Of a stretch of 6,370 nt of DNA, positions 1 to 6,321 are shown piece by piece (position 1 is the first letter of the stretch; each line of letters starts with the position of its first letter). The DNA comes from Oscillospiraceae bacterium (lineage in GTDB: Bacteria; Bacillota_A; Clostridia; Oscillospirales; Ruminococcaceae). Made by a program: the position numbers and the translations under genes. The notes below the pieces were generated by a model. The model saw nothing but the letters and a program-made list of their open reading frames with translations. It did no database searches and had not been told where the DNA came from. The stretch spans positions 1 to 6,370 of the forward strand of contig JAFSHE010000241.1 in NCBI GenBank assembly GCA_017440445.1, written 5' to 3'.

Positions 1-669
1 GTTGAGCCAGGTCTTGCATTCAGGATAATGGAGATAACCCGTAAGGGTAATGCGATGAAGCTTTTCAACGATGAGATATATCAGGCATTCAAGGACAATA
101 ATGTTCCAGAGTGGTATGTTGAGAGCTGTAAGAAGATAAAGTACATGTTCCCGAAGGCGCATGCTGCTGCTTATGTTACAGCGGCGGTAAAGCTTTGCTG
201 GTTCAAGATTAACAGACCATGTGAGTTCTATGCGGCAACCCTTACAAAGCACACAGAAAACATCGAGGTTGAAACTGTTCTCAAGGGTCAGGGGGCAGTA
301 AAGGCTCGTATCAAGGAGATACAGGCTATTCAGAAACCAACCGCAAAGGAGGAGGGAATTGCAGATGCGCTCATGCTCGTAAACGAGATGATGCTGCGTG
401 GTATTGATTTCCTTCCTGTTGATGTAAAGAAATCTAAAGCGGCAACTTATGTTGTTGAGGATGGAAATTTAAGACTGCCCTTCCTTGCAATACAGGGCTG
501 TGGTGAGAACGCTGCTTATCGTCTTAAGGAGGTCATTGACGCGGGAGATTATATCTGTGTTGATGATATCCAGAAACAAAGCGGTCTTAACAGCACGGTA
601 ATGGACAAGCTGACGGCTATGGGCGTATTTAAGGATATCCCGCAGTCTGCTCAGATGTCACTGTTTTGA
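1..669 (+). CDS. polC: DNA polymerase III, PolC-type alpha subunit, C-terminal part (5' end outside window)
   Basis: This is the last 222 residues of the Gram-positive replicative DNA polymerase PolC. The reading frame is open from base 1, so the ATG at 28 is internal and not a start. The block VPEWYVESCKKIKYMFPKAH followed by AAAYV is a hallmark of the PolC C-terminal region. A helix-hairpin-helix-like stretch follows near window residues 160-172 (AIQGCGENAAYRL), where family members usually read GLGEN. The protein ends in QMSLF, matching the QLSLF-type pentapeptide by which PolC binds the DnaN sliding clamp. This confirms that the 3' end is intact. The exonuclease and the main catalytic motifs lie upstream of the window. 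PolC acts at the cytoplasmic replication fork. No U-tract terminator follows the stop, and the histidine operon has its own promoter, so the two are probably separate units, with read-through possible. Confidence 0.95.
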   Translation, partial: VEPGLAFRIMEITRKGNAMKLFNDEIYQAFKDNNVPEWYVESCKKIKYMFPKAHAAAYVTAAVKLCWFKINRPCEFYAATLTKHTENIEVETVLKGQGAVKARIKEIQAIQKPTAKEEGIADALMLVNEMMLRGIDFLPVDVKKSKAATYVVEDGNLRLPFLAIQGCGENAAYRLKEVIDAGDYICVDDIQKQSGLNSTVMDKLTAMGVFKDIPQSAQMSLF

Positions 670-670
670 T

Positions 671-730
671 CATAATGTCAATCATGGTGTTGATAGTTGA
701 ATAAGGCTGTGCATTATGCTGAAAACTATC
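671..730 (+). repeat. Two interleaved inverted repeats after polC
   Basis: CATAATG (671-677) is complementary to CATTATG (712-718), and GATAGTT (692-698) to AACTATC (724-730). The pairs interleave, so both could form together only as a pseudoknot; otherwise they are alternatives. No run of T follows, so this is not a canonical intrinsic terminator. It could be a 3'-end structure of the polC transcript or chance in AT-rich sequence. Confidence 0.3.
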
Positions 731-737
731 CATCCTA

Positions 738-766
738 TTGACAAATTATATGTATTGTGGTAATAT
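738..766 (+). promoter_or_regulatory. Sigma-A-type promoter of the his operon
   Basis: A perfect -35 hexamer TTGACA lies at 738-743. A 17-base spacer leads to TAATAT at 761-766 (4 of 6 matches to TATAAT). The -10 is preceded by TGG at 758-760, the extended -10 motif TGn. The predicted transcription start is near 772-774, leaving a leader of about 55 bases before hisZ. That is too short for a T-box or a classical attenuator. TATAGT at 764-769 fits the -10 consensus better but would need a 20-base spacer. The promoter lies directly upstream of the first his gene and follows the end of polC. Confidence 0.75.
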
Positions 767-789
767 AGTAGTGTGATATTATGCTACTA
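766..789 (+). promoter_or_regulatory. Dyad TAGTAG-N12-CTACTA over the predicted start site, candidate operator
   Basis: Exact 6-base inverted arms (766-771 and 784-789) are centred between 777 and 778. Three further inner positions are symmetric, giving 9 of 12 symmetric pairs over 24 bases. The dyad begins at the last base of the -10 and covers the predicted start, where a bound repressor would block RNA polymerase. Histidine operons in Firmicutes are known to be controlled by HisR/YerC, a TrpR-superfamily repressor, as well as by T-boxes. Assigning this site to HisR is inference from position and symmetry only, since I do not recall its consensus securely. Confidence 0.45.
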
Positions 790-810
790 CGCTAAAGTGA
801 AATTTAACAA

Positions 811-817
811 AGAAAGG
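811..817 (+). promoter_or_regulatory. Ribosome binding site of hisZ (fixes the TTG start)
   Basis: AGAAAGG lies 11 bases upstream of the TTG at 829. An in-frame TGA at 820-822 excludes any earlier start. The TTG also yields the usual HisZ N-terminus (MKRYDLLTPEGTRD). Confidence 0.7.
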
Positions 818-828
818 TTTGACAGACA

Positions 829-2064
829 TTGAAAAGATATGATCTGCTTACTCCCGAAGGAACACGGGATCTGCTATTTGATGAATGTATAGCAAAAAGG
901 ATTATTGAGGAACGCTTAAGGAACATCTTTATAGGATATGGTTATTCAGAAGTTGTTACACCTGGTCTTGAATTCTATGATGTTTTTAACGGCAAAGTAA
1001 GATACTTCCCTCAGGAGTCTATGTATAAGCTTGTTGACGGAAAAAACCGAATGATGGTTCTTCGTCCTGACAGCACTATGCCTATTGCAAGACTTGTTGC
1101 TACAAGACTTCGCGAGGAGCCGCTTCCTCTTAAGCTGTTTTATAACCAGAGTATCTTCATGGTAAATCCCAAAAACAGCGGACGTGATGATGAATTTGCT
1201 CAGAGTGGTATAGAAATTCTCGGTGGAAAACGTAAGGCAGCTGATTACGAGGCTCTCGTACTGGCTGTGCTGGCACTTTCTGCATGCAGCGAGGAGTTCC
1301 GTCTTGAGATAGGTGAGAGCAGTATCTTCCGCCTTCTTGTTGCGGAGCTTGACATTGATCCCGATACTGCTGATAATATTCAGGCACTGATCGAGACCAA
1401 GAACTATCCTGCTCTTAATGATGCACTTTCAGGATACAGTGGTACAGCAGCAGATGCTCTCAGAGCGCTTCCCACATTGTTTGGCGGCGAAGAAGTTTTT
1501 GCTGAGGCTGAGAAATACATGATAACCGAGGAACTGAAGAAAAAGCTTGCTGATCTGAAGGAAACTTATGACGCTCTCGTTTCTGCGGGAATTGAAGAAA
1601 TAAAGGTAGACCTCGGACTTGTACATAAGAAGAATTATTATACAGGAATAATATTCCGTGGATATGTAGAGGGTTACGGCTCTCCTGCACTTTCTGGTGG
1701 CCGTTACGATAACCTTATCGGCGATTTCGGCAGGGAAGTCCCTGCGGTAGGTTTTGCAGTAAATGTTGAGGCAGCGGCAAAGGTGCTTCTTAAGAATTGC
1801 GCTGATGTAAGCCTTACAGCTCCCGCAGATGTACTTGTATATGCCGATGATGGAGCTGAGGTATACGGACTGATACATTGTACGCAGCTTATCAATGAGG
1901 GCAAACGTGTATTCAATTCCGTATTTGACACCCCCGAGGCAGCTGCGCAGTATGCATGGTCACATGGAATAAGACAGGTGGATATCGTGACAGAGAATTC
2001 TGTATGTTCCATAGATTCCGAAACAGGAGACCCTATTGTAAGGAGTGAGTCAGATGGAGAATAA
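829..2064 (+). CDS. hisZ: ATP phosphoribosyltransferase regulatory subunit HisZ
   Basis: HisZ is a catalytically dead relative of histidyl-tRNA synthetase. It pairs with short-form HisG to make the first enzyme of histidine synthesis in the cytoplasm and carries histidine feedback control. The 411-residue protein starts at TTG. It shows the class II synthetase core: the N-terminal TPEGTRD (8-14), the HisZ-typical LRPDSTMPIAR (78-88), the motif 2 loop region with GRDDEFAQ (118-125), the histidine-loop equivalent LVHKKNYYTG (264-273) and the motif 3 region SGGRYDNL (289-296). The catalytic arginine segment of true HisRS (VRGLDYY) reads VHKKNYY, and the usual motif 3 arginine near ERL is absent (NVEAAAKVL), so tRNA charging is unlikely. 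Residues about 333-390 resemble a shortened HGTP anticodon-binding fold. The adjacent short-form hisG, which needs HisZ, supports the call over HisS. It is the first gene of the operon and overlaps hisG by 11 bases. Confidence 0.93.
   Translation: MKRYDLLTPEGTRDLLFDECIAKRIIEERLRNIFIGYGYSEVVTPGLEFYDVFNGKVRYFPQESMYKLVDGKNRMMVLRPDSTMPIARLVATRLREEPLPLKLFYNQSIFMVNPKNSGRDDEFAQSGIEILGGKRKAADYEALVLAVLALSACSEEFRLEIGESSIFRLLVAELDIDPDTADNIQALIETKNYPALNDALSGYSGTAADALRALPTLFGGEEVFAEAEKYMITEELKKKLADLKETYDALVSAGIEEIKVDLGLVHKKNYYTGIIFRGYVEGYGSPALSGGRYDNLIGDFGREVPAVGFAVNVEAAAKVLLKNCADVSLTAPADVLVYADDGAEVYGLIHCTQLINEGKRVFNSVFDTPEAAAQYAWSHGIRQVDIVTENSVCSIDSETGDPIVRSESDGE
2040..2045 (+). promoter_or_regulatory. 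Ribosome binding site of hisG (chooses the ATG start)
   Basis: AAGGAG is 8 bases before the ATG at 2054. The alternative in-frame GTG at 2045 overlaps this site, so it cannot be served by it and is rejected as the start. Confidence 0.8.
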
Positions 2065-2686
2065 AAAAATTAGAATTGCCCTTACAAAAGGCAGACTTGA
2101 AAATAAGACGGTAGATCTTCTTGACAAGATAGGATATGATGTTTCTGAGCTTCGTGACAAGGGAAGAAAACTCATTTTGTCCATCCCCGGAGAAGATATT
2201 GACGTTGTTCTTGCGACGGCAGCAGATGTTATAACATACGTTGAGCATGGCGTCTGCGATATCGGTGTTGTCGGTAAGGATACCATCATGGAGTATGGCG
2301 GCAAGTTTTTTGAGATAACCGACCTTGGTTTTGGCAGATGTAAGTTTGCTCTGGCAGGCAAGAAGGGCGATGATTTTTACAGCGGATACGGTGTAAAGAC
2401 CGTAGCAACAAAGTATCCTAATGTTACCCGTGCATTCTTTGAGGCAAAGGGAATGGATGTGGATATCGTCAAGATAGAGGGCAGTGTAGAGCTTGCTCCA
2501 CTGGTTTCTCTTGCTGATGGTATCGTTGATATCGTTGAAACAGGTACTACCCTTAAGGAAAACGGACTTGAAGTATTTGAGGATGTTGCTCCTATTTCTG
2601 CAAGACTTATCGTCAATACGGTAAGTATGAAGCTGAAGCAGGCGCGTATCGCAAAAATCGTAAAGCAGATCGAGGAGAATTTATAA
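2054..2686 (+). CDS. hisG: ATP phosphoribosyltransferase catalytic subunit, short form
   Basis: HisG catalyses the committed step of histidine synthesis, joining ATP and PRPP to give N1-(5-phosphoribosyl)-ATP. At 210 residues it is the short form, which lacks the C-terminal regulatory domain of the roughly 300-residue enterobacterial enzyme and depends on HisZ, encoded directly upstream. Visible motifs are the N-terminal IALTKGRL (8-15), the DVITYVEHGVCDIGVVGKD segment (58-76), the PRPP-binding signature DGIVDIVETGTTLKENGL (155-172) and ISARLIVN (181-188). The ATG at 2054 is chosen because of the AAGGAG eight bases upstream. The gene begins inside the end of hisZ (11-base overlap) and its TAA shares one base with the hisD ATG, both signs of translational coupling and matched subunit supply. 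Confidence 0.96.
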   Translation: MENKKIRIALTKGRLENKTVDLLDKIGYDVSELRDKGRKLILSIPGEDIDVVLATAADVITYVEHGVCDIGVVGKDTIMEYGGKFFEITDLGFGRCKFALAGKKGDDFYSGYGVKTVATKYPNVTRAFFEAKGMDVDIVKIEGSVELAPLVSLADGIVDIVETGTTLKENGLEVFEDVAPISARLIVNTVSMKLKQARIAKIVKQIEENL

Positions 2687-3984
2687 TGATAAAGATTATC
2701 AAAGCAGACGGCGCAGAAAAGGAATTTCTCGCCGAGGTTGAAAAGAGAGCTGGCGAGGTAAACTCCGACGTTGAGAAGATCGTAAAGGATATCCTTGCTG
2801 ATGTAAAGGAAAACGGTGATGAGGCTGTTAAGCGCTACACCGCGAAGTTTGATTGCCCCAATGCACAGTTTTACAGAGTTCCCGACGAGGCTATACAGGA
2901 TGCTCTGACAGAGTATAATGCAACAAATTCTGAGTTTGTAATGGCTATGCTTAATGCCGTCGAAAACATCACTGCATTCCACCAGCGCCAGAAGCGTGAG
3001 GGCTTCTGCGTAACAGAGGAGAACGGTGTTATCATGGGTCAGCGTGTCCGTGGTCTTGATAAGGTGGGACTTTATGTACCCGGCGGTACAGCGGCTTATC
3101 CTTCCTCTGTTCTTATGAACGCTATCCCCGCAAAGATCGCAGGTGTCAAGGAAGTTATCATGGTAACTCCTCCATTAAAGGATGGTACTGCAAACAAGGA
3201 TATCCTTGTTGCAGCAGCGCTTTGCGGAGTTGATAAGATATATCTCTGCGGCGGCGCACAGGCTTGTGCAGCTCTTGCTTATGGTACGGAGGAGATACCC
3301 AGAGTATCCAAGATCGTAGGCCCCGGTAATATTTTCGTAGCAACCGCTAAGAAGCTGCTGTACGGAACTGTTGATATCGATATGTTCGCAGGTCCCAGTG
3401 AGATACTGGTTCTTGCTGACGAAACAGCTAATCCTAAGTATCTTGCCGCTGACCTTATGTCACAGGCAGAACACGATAAGCTTGCATCAGCTATCCTTAT
3501 CACCACAAGCATGGATGTTGCTGAAAAGACACAGGCAGAGCTAGAGCGTCAGGCAGCAGAGCTTTCCCGTAAGGAGATAATTGACTTCTCTATTGACAAC
3601 TACGGTGCGATCATCGTATGCGACGAAATGGATTACGCAGTGGAGCTTGCAAATGCACTTGCTCCCGAGCACCTTGAAGTGGTTACAGCAAATCCCATGG
3701 AATATATCGGCAAGCTGGACAATGTTGGTTCTCTGTTCCTCGGTCAGTACTCTCCCGAGCCTCTCGGTGATTACTACGCAGGTCCTAACCACGTTCTTCC
3801 TACCAGCGGAACTGCAAGATTTTTCTCGCCTCTCGGCGTGGAGAGCTTCACAAAGCGTTCCAGCTACATATATTATACAAAGGATGCTCTGCTTGATGCG
3901 GCTGACGATATCATACTGATAGCTGAGCGTGAGAAGCTGACAGCACACGCTAATTCCATCAAGGTAAGAAAAGAAGATCAATAA
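2686..3984 (+). CDS. hisD: Histidinol dehydrogenase
   Basis: HisD is a zinc enzyme that oxidises L-histidinol to L-histidine in two NAD-dependent steps, the end of the pathway. The 432 residues match the usual family length. Conserved blocks include the glycine-rich [20 protein letters not shown] (126-145), [14 protein letters not shown] (210-223) and [14 protein letters not shown] (232-245). By alignment with the E. coli enzyme the zinc ligands are Q260 and H263 (in SQAEHD), D362 (GDYYAGPNH) and H421 (LTAHANS), and the catalytic pair is E328-H329 (in PEHLEV). All are present, so the enzyme should be active. The start ATG overlaps the hisG stop (TAATG) and is preceded by GAGGAG at 2672-2677. 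The next gene, hisB, follows after 14 bases. Confidence 0.97.
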   Translation: MIKIIKADGAEKEFLAEVEKRAGEVNSDVEKIVKDILADVKENGDEAVKRYTAKFDCPNAQFYRVPDEAIQDALTEYNATNSEFVMAMLNAVENITAFHQRQKREGFCVTEENGVIMGQRVRGLDKVGLYVPGGTAAYPSSVLMNAIPAKIAGVKEVIMVTPPLKDGTANKDILVAAALCGVDKIYLCGGAQACAALAYGTEEIPRVSKIVGPGNIFVATAKKLLYGTVDIDMFAGPSEILVLADETANPKYLAADLMSQAEHDKLASAILITTSMDVAEKTQAELERQAAELSRKEIIDFSIDNYGAIIVCDEMDYAVELANALAPEHLEVVTANPMEYIGKLDNVGSLFLGQYSPEPLGDYYAGPNHVLPTSGTARFFSPLGVESFTKRSSYIYYTKDALLDAADDIILIAEREKLTAHANSIKVRKEDQ

Positions 3985-3998
3985 AAAGGAGTTCGTAT

Positions 3999-4583
3999 AT
4001 GAATAGAACTGCTGAAATTACAAGAACTACTAAAGAGACCGACATCAGTGTCTCGCTTGACCTTGATGGCGGTGCAAAGGCTGAAATTAATACAGGCATC
4101 GGTTTTCTCGACCACATGCTAACAGCACTTGCTGTGCATGGTGGTTTTACTCTGAACCTTACCTGCAAAGGTGATCTTCATGTTGACGGTCACCACACAG
4201 CAGAGGATATCGGCATCGTACTTGGACAGGCTTTTAAGGAAGCTCTTGGTGATATGTCGGGAATCATGCGCTATGGAACTGCATTTATTCCAATGGATGA
4301 ATCGCTTGCGTTCTGCTCGCTGGATATCAGCGCAAGACCTTTCCTTGTTTTCAATGCCGAGTTTACAAATGAGAGAGTGGGAGAGTTCGATACCTGTCTT
4401 ACAGAGGAGTTCATGCGTGCTTTTGCGTTCAATGCGGGGATAACTCTGCACCTGCGTGTAGAGTACGGCAGCAACGACCACCACAAGATAGAGGCTCTGT
4501 TCAAAGCACTTGCCTATGCGCTGAAAGCGGCAGTAAAGAGAAATACAGACGGCTCCGTTGTTTCCACGAAAGGAGTTCTGTAA
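3999..4583 (+). CDS. hisB: Imidazoleglycerol-phosphate dehydratase (monofunctional)
   Basis: This enzyme dehydrates imidazole glycerol phosphate to imidazole acetol phosphate, a manganese-dependent reaction. At 194 residues it is the dehydratase alone, without the HAD-type histidinol-phosphatase domain fused in E. coli HisB, so the phosphatase must be encoded elsewhere. Diagnostic motifs are GIGFLDHM (33-40), the metal-binding VDGHHTAEDIGI (62-73), MDESL (99-103) and the second metal-binding SNDHHKIEALFKAL (158-171). H39, H65, H66, E69, H161, H162 and E165 are candidate metal ligands by family knowledge. The duplicated half pattern (DGHH...E and NDHH...E) typical of this fold is clear. The start has AAGGAG seven bases upstream (3986-3991). 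The stop overlaps the hisH start by one base. Confidence 0.97.
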   Translation: MNRTAEITRTTKETDISVSLDLDGGAKAEINTGIGFLDHMLTALAVHGGFTLNLTCKGDLHVDGHHTAEDIGIVLGQAFKEALGDMSGIMRYGTAFIPMDESLAFCSLDISARPFLVFNAEFTNERVGEFDTCLTEEFMRAFAFNAGITLHLRVEYGSNDHHKIEALFKALAYALKAAVKRNTDGSVVSTKGVL

Positions 4584-5182
4584 TGATCGCAATAATCGAC
4601 TATGGTGCGGGAAATCTGTTCAGCGTGAAGAATGCGCTGGACTTTCTCGGGCTTGAAAATAAGATAACAAAAGACCCCGATGATCTCAGAAATGCGGACA
4701 AGCTTATTCTCCCGGGAGTGGGAGCATTTGCTGACGCTATGCGGATGCTTAACGAAAGCGGTCTTGTAGAGGTCATCAGAGAAGAGGTTCAGAAAAAGCC
4801 CCTACTCGGTATATGTCTCGGAATGCAGATGCTCTTTGAAAAGGGTTACGAGTTCGGAGAGACTGATGGTTTAGGACTTATCAAGGGCTGCGTAAAGCTG
4901 ATGGAGCCTGAGGGAAACCTCGCAATTCCTCATATCGGCTGGAACGAGCTTGAGAAGAACGAGGAATGTCCTCTGCTTACTAAATGCGGGGAAGGGGAGT
5001 ATGTTTACTTCGTACATTCTTATGCGGCGGAGTGTGACAGTAAGAACGTTGCGGCATATTGCGACTACGGTATGAAGGTGCCTGCTCTCGTGTTTGAAGG
5101 TAATGTGTACGGAGCGCAGTTCCATCCCGAAAAGAGCGGAGAAACGGGACTTAATATTCTCAGATGCTTCTCTGAGCTATAA
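4583..5182 (+). CDS. hisH: Imidazole glycerol phosphate synthase, glutamine amidotransferase subunit
   Basis: HisH hydrolyses glutamine and channels ammonia to HisF, which makes imidazole glycerol phosphate and AICAR. The 199-residue protein is a class I glutamine amidotransferase. It has the N-terminal IIDYGAGNLFSV (4-15), the oxyanion-strand PGVGAF (44-49), the nucleophile elbow GICLGMQ with C78, the HisH-typical HIGWN (117-121) and YFVHSY (142-147), and the rest of the triad in QFHPEKS (H181, E183). All key residues are intact. The ATG lies within TAATG at the end of hisB, with AAAGGAG at 4569-4575, so it is translationally coupled. Its partner gene hisF is not in the window although hisA follows. 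The downstream gap of 83 bases is the longest inside the operon. Confidence 0.96.
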   Translation: MIAIIDYGAGNLFSVKNALDFLGLENKITKDPDDLRNADKLILPGVGAFADAMRMLNESGLVEVIREEVQKKPLLGICLGMQMLFEKGYEFGETDGLGLIKGCVKLMEPEGNLAIPHIGWNELEKNEECPLLTKCGEGEYVYFVHSYAAECDSKNVAAYCDYGMKVPALVFEGNVYGAQFHPEKSGETGLNILRCFSEL

Positions 5183-5265
5183 AAGAGAATATGCATAAAA
5201 CTTAACTTTTACGCAATTAGATATGCAAATATGTCTGAACCTGCGTGAAAAGCAAGGAGAAAAAC
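5183..5265 (+). other. 83-base hisH-hisA spacer with a repeated ATATGCA motif
   Basis: This AT-rich gap contrasts with the tight junctions elsewhere in the operon. ATATGCA occurs at 5189-5195, within the palindrome TATGCATA (5190-5197), and again at 5221-5227, 32 bases apart and about three helical turns. A weak promoter could be drawn from TTTACG (5208-5213) with TATGTC (5230-5235), but it fits poorly. I see no terminator hairpin with a T-run, and no credible leader peptide. Confidence 0.35.
5254..5259 (+). promoter_or_regulatory. Ribosome binding site of hisA (chooses the ATG start)
   Basis: AAGGAG is 6 bases before the ATG at 5266. The in-frame GTG at 5245 would place this site inside the coding sequence and add seven charged residues not seen in HisA, so it is rejected. 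Confidence 0.8.
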
Positions 5266-5979
5266 ATGGTAATTTTACCTGCAATTGATATAAAGGACGG
5301 TAACTGCGTTCGCCTGTTCAAGGGCGATTATGCAACTGTTCAGAAGGTAGCGGAAAGCTATATGGACACCGCACGCTCTTTTGAAGCGGCAGGCTCCGAG
5401 TGGATACACATGGTAGACCTGGACGGTGCAAAGGACGCTACTCAGCAGAATAAGGAGATATTCCTTGATGTTGCGAAGAACACAGGATTAAAGGTAGAGG
5501 TCGGCGGCGGAATACGCACGCTTGACACTGTTGAGATGTACCTCTCTGCAGGAATAAGCCGAGTGATAATCGGCTCTGCGGCGGTGAAAAATCCTCAGCT
5601 TGTAAAGGATGCGGTTAAGGAATACGGAGATCGCATCGCTGTCGGAATCGACGCAAAGAACGGCTATGTTGCTACTGAGGGCTGGCTTGAAACATCGAAT
5701 GTATATTTCACTGAGCTTGCAAAGGCTATGAGTGATATCGGTGTTCAGTACATAATTTTCACGGATATTTCCAAGGATGGAACTTTGTCGGGCGTGAACG
5801 CACAGCAGCTTAAGGAGATAAACGAGTGCTGTCCCGCGAACATCATCGCAAGCGGCGGCGTTCATACTATCGAGGATATAAAAATCTGCAAGGAGCTTGG
5901 TCTGTACGGCACTATCTGCGGTAAGTCTATTTACAGCGGAAGTCTTGATCTGAAGGAGGCGGTAGACCTTGCAAAGTAA
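5266..5979 (+). CDS. hisA: Phosphoribosylformimino-5-aminoimidazole carboxamide ribotide isomerase (ProFAR isomerase)
   Basis: HisA is the (beta-alpha)8-barrel isomerase of step 4, converting ProFAR to PRFAR, the substrate of HisH-HisF. The 237-residue protein starts VILPAIDIKDGNCVRL, the HisA N-terminus (HisF would read RIIPCLDV). The catalytic aspartates D8 and D129 (in AVGIDAK) are in place at the ends of strands 1 and 5. Phosphate-binding segments are GGGIR (80-84), VIIGSAA (100-106) and SGGV (196-199). TDISKDGTLSG (166-176) is the typical strand 6 loop. The two half-barrel pattern is preserved. The start is set by AAGGAG six bases upstream. The last 11 bases overlap the next open reading frame. 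The 83-base gap upstream means it may not be coupled to hisH. Confidence 0.96.
   Translation: MVILPAIDIKDGNCVRLFKGDYATVQKVAESYMDTARSFEAAGSEWIHMVDLDGAKDATQQNKEIFLDVAKNTGLKVEVGGGIRTLDTVEMYLSAGISRVIIGSAAVKNPQLVKDAVKEYGDRIAVGIDAKNGYVATEGWLETSNVYFTELAKAMSDIGVQYIIFTDISKDGTLSGVNAQQLKEINECCPANIIASGGVHTIEDIKICKELGLYGTICGKSIYSGSLDLKEAVDLAK
5953..5959 (+). promoter_or_regulatory. Consensus Shine-Dalgarno for the TTG-started gene after hisA
   Basis: AAGGAGG, a perfect anti-16S match, lies inside the hisA coding sequence 9 bases before the TTG at 5969. It is the best argument that the small downstream reading frame is translated from that rare start. Confidence 0.7.
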
Positions 5980-6301
5980 TACTGCAAAGAAGCCGAAGCT
6001 TGTCGTTATCTGTTTGATCATTGCGGCTGTTGTAATACTTCTTGTTGCGGCGTTCTGTATTTCATTTCCTACCTGTTTTCCGTATTGCGATATGTGGATA
6101 ATGGGAAAGACTTATGATGAGATAGCGGCTGTTTACGGCGAGACCGAGGGCGGAAGCAATAACAGCCATAGGATAAGCTATTATCTTGGTGAGGATAACG
6201 GTTGGGTGATGCCATCGCATCTGCCGCAGTATTATTACATTGTTTTCGATGAAAATGGCCGTGCTTGTGACGCCTATAAGGGAGGACCGATTGGCGGCTG
6301 A
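5969..6301 (+). CDS. Small single-pass membrane protein of unknown function, coupled to hisA
   Basis: I do not recognise a named family. The 110-residue product has a basic N-terminus (KKPK at 7-10), one strongly hydrophobic helix (about 11-33) and a soluble domain of about 75 residues. By the positive-inside rule the soluble domain faces outward. No lipobox is present, since the residue before C30 is Phe. The exported part contains IMGKTYDEIAAVYGE (44-58), a G-K-T-x-D-E-I-x-x-x-Y-G pattern reminiscent of SmpA/BLIP-like small domains, then YYLGEDNGW (71-79), YYYIVFDENG (88-97) and a Gly-rich end. It has four cysteines (30, 36, 40 and 100), three close to the membrane. Translation from TTG is supported by AAGGAGG nine bases upstream, and the gene overlaps hisA by 11 bases. 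No role in histidine synthesis can be read from the sequence. The domain resemblance is inference. Confidence 0.75.
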   Translation: MQSNTAKKPKLVVICLIIAAVVILLVAAFCISFPTCFPYCDMWIMGKTYDEIAAVYGETEGGSNNSHRISYYLGEDNGWVMPSHLPQYYYIVFDENGRACDAYKGGPIGG

Positions 6302-6321
6302 CAGTTTTAAGGTGAGTTATC

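Noticed and set aside
28..30. ATG at 28 as the start of a separate gene
   Set aside because: The frame is open from base 1 and the upstream residues (VEPGLAFRI) continue PolC sequence, so the gene is simply cut by the window edge.
773..828. T-box riboswitch or histidine leader-peptide attenuator
   Set aside because: The leader is only about 55 bases, with no T-box sequence, no terminator and no run of His codons. The only micro-frame reads MLLR.
1429..1878. 149-residue open frame on the minus strand inside hisZ
   Set aside because: It is antisense to a clearly conserved gene, has no family likeness that I recognise, and its composition looks like a complementary-strand shadow.
2045..2047. 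GTG start for hisG
   Set aside because: It overlaps the AAGGAG site that serves the ATG at 2054 at ideal spacing.
829..2064. Histidyl-tRNA synthetase (HisS)
   Set aside because: The catalytic VRGLDYY segment is degraded, the motif 3 arginine is lacking, the anticodon domain is shortened, and the next gene is short-form hisG, which needs HisZ.
2377..2982. 201-residue minus-strand frame across hisG and hisD
   Set aside because: It spans two conserved genes and their coupled junction, and its repeated Ser, Ile and Leu runs reflect the complement of their codon use.
5191..5205. Tiny frame MHKT in the hisH-hisA gap as a leader peptide
   Set aside because: It has a single His codon, no clear ribosome binding site and no attenuator hairpin downstream.
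5245..5247. GTG start for hisA
   Set aside because: It would put the AAGGAG inside the coding region and add a charged extension; the ATG at 5266 gives the standard HisA N-terminus.
5998..6067. Lipoprotein signal in the protein after hisA
   Set aside because: The residue before C30 is Phe, which does not fit a lipobox, so a membrane anchor is more likely.
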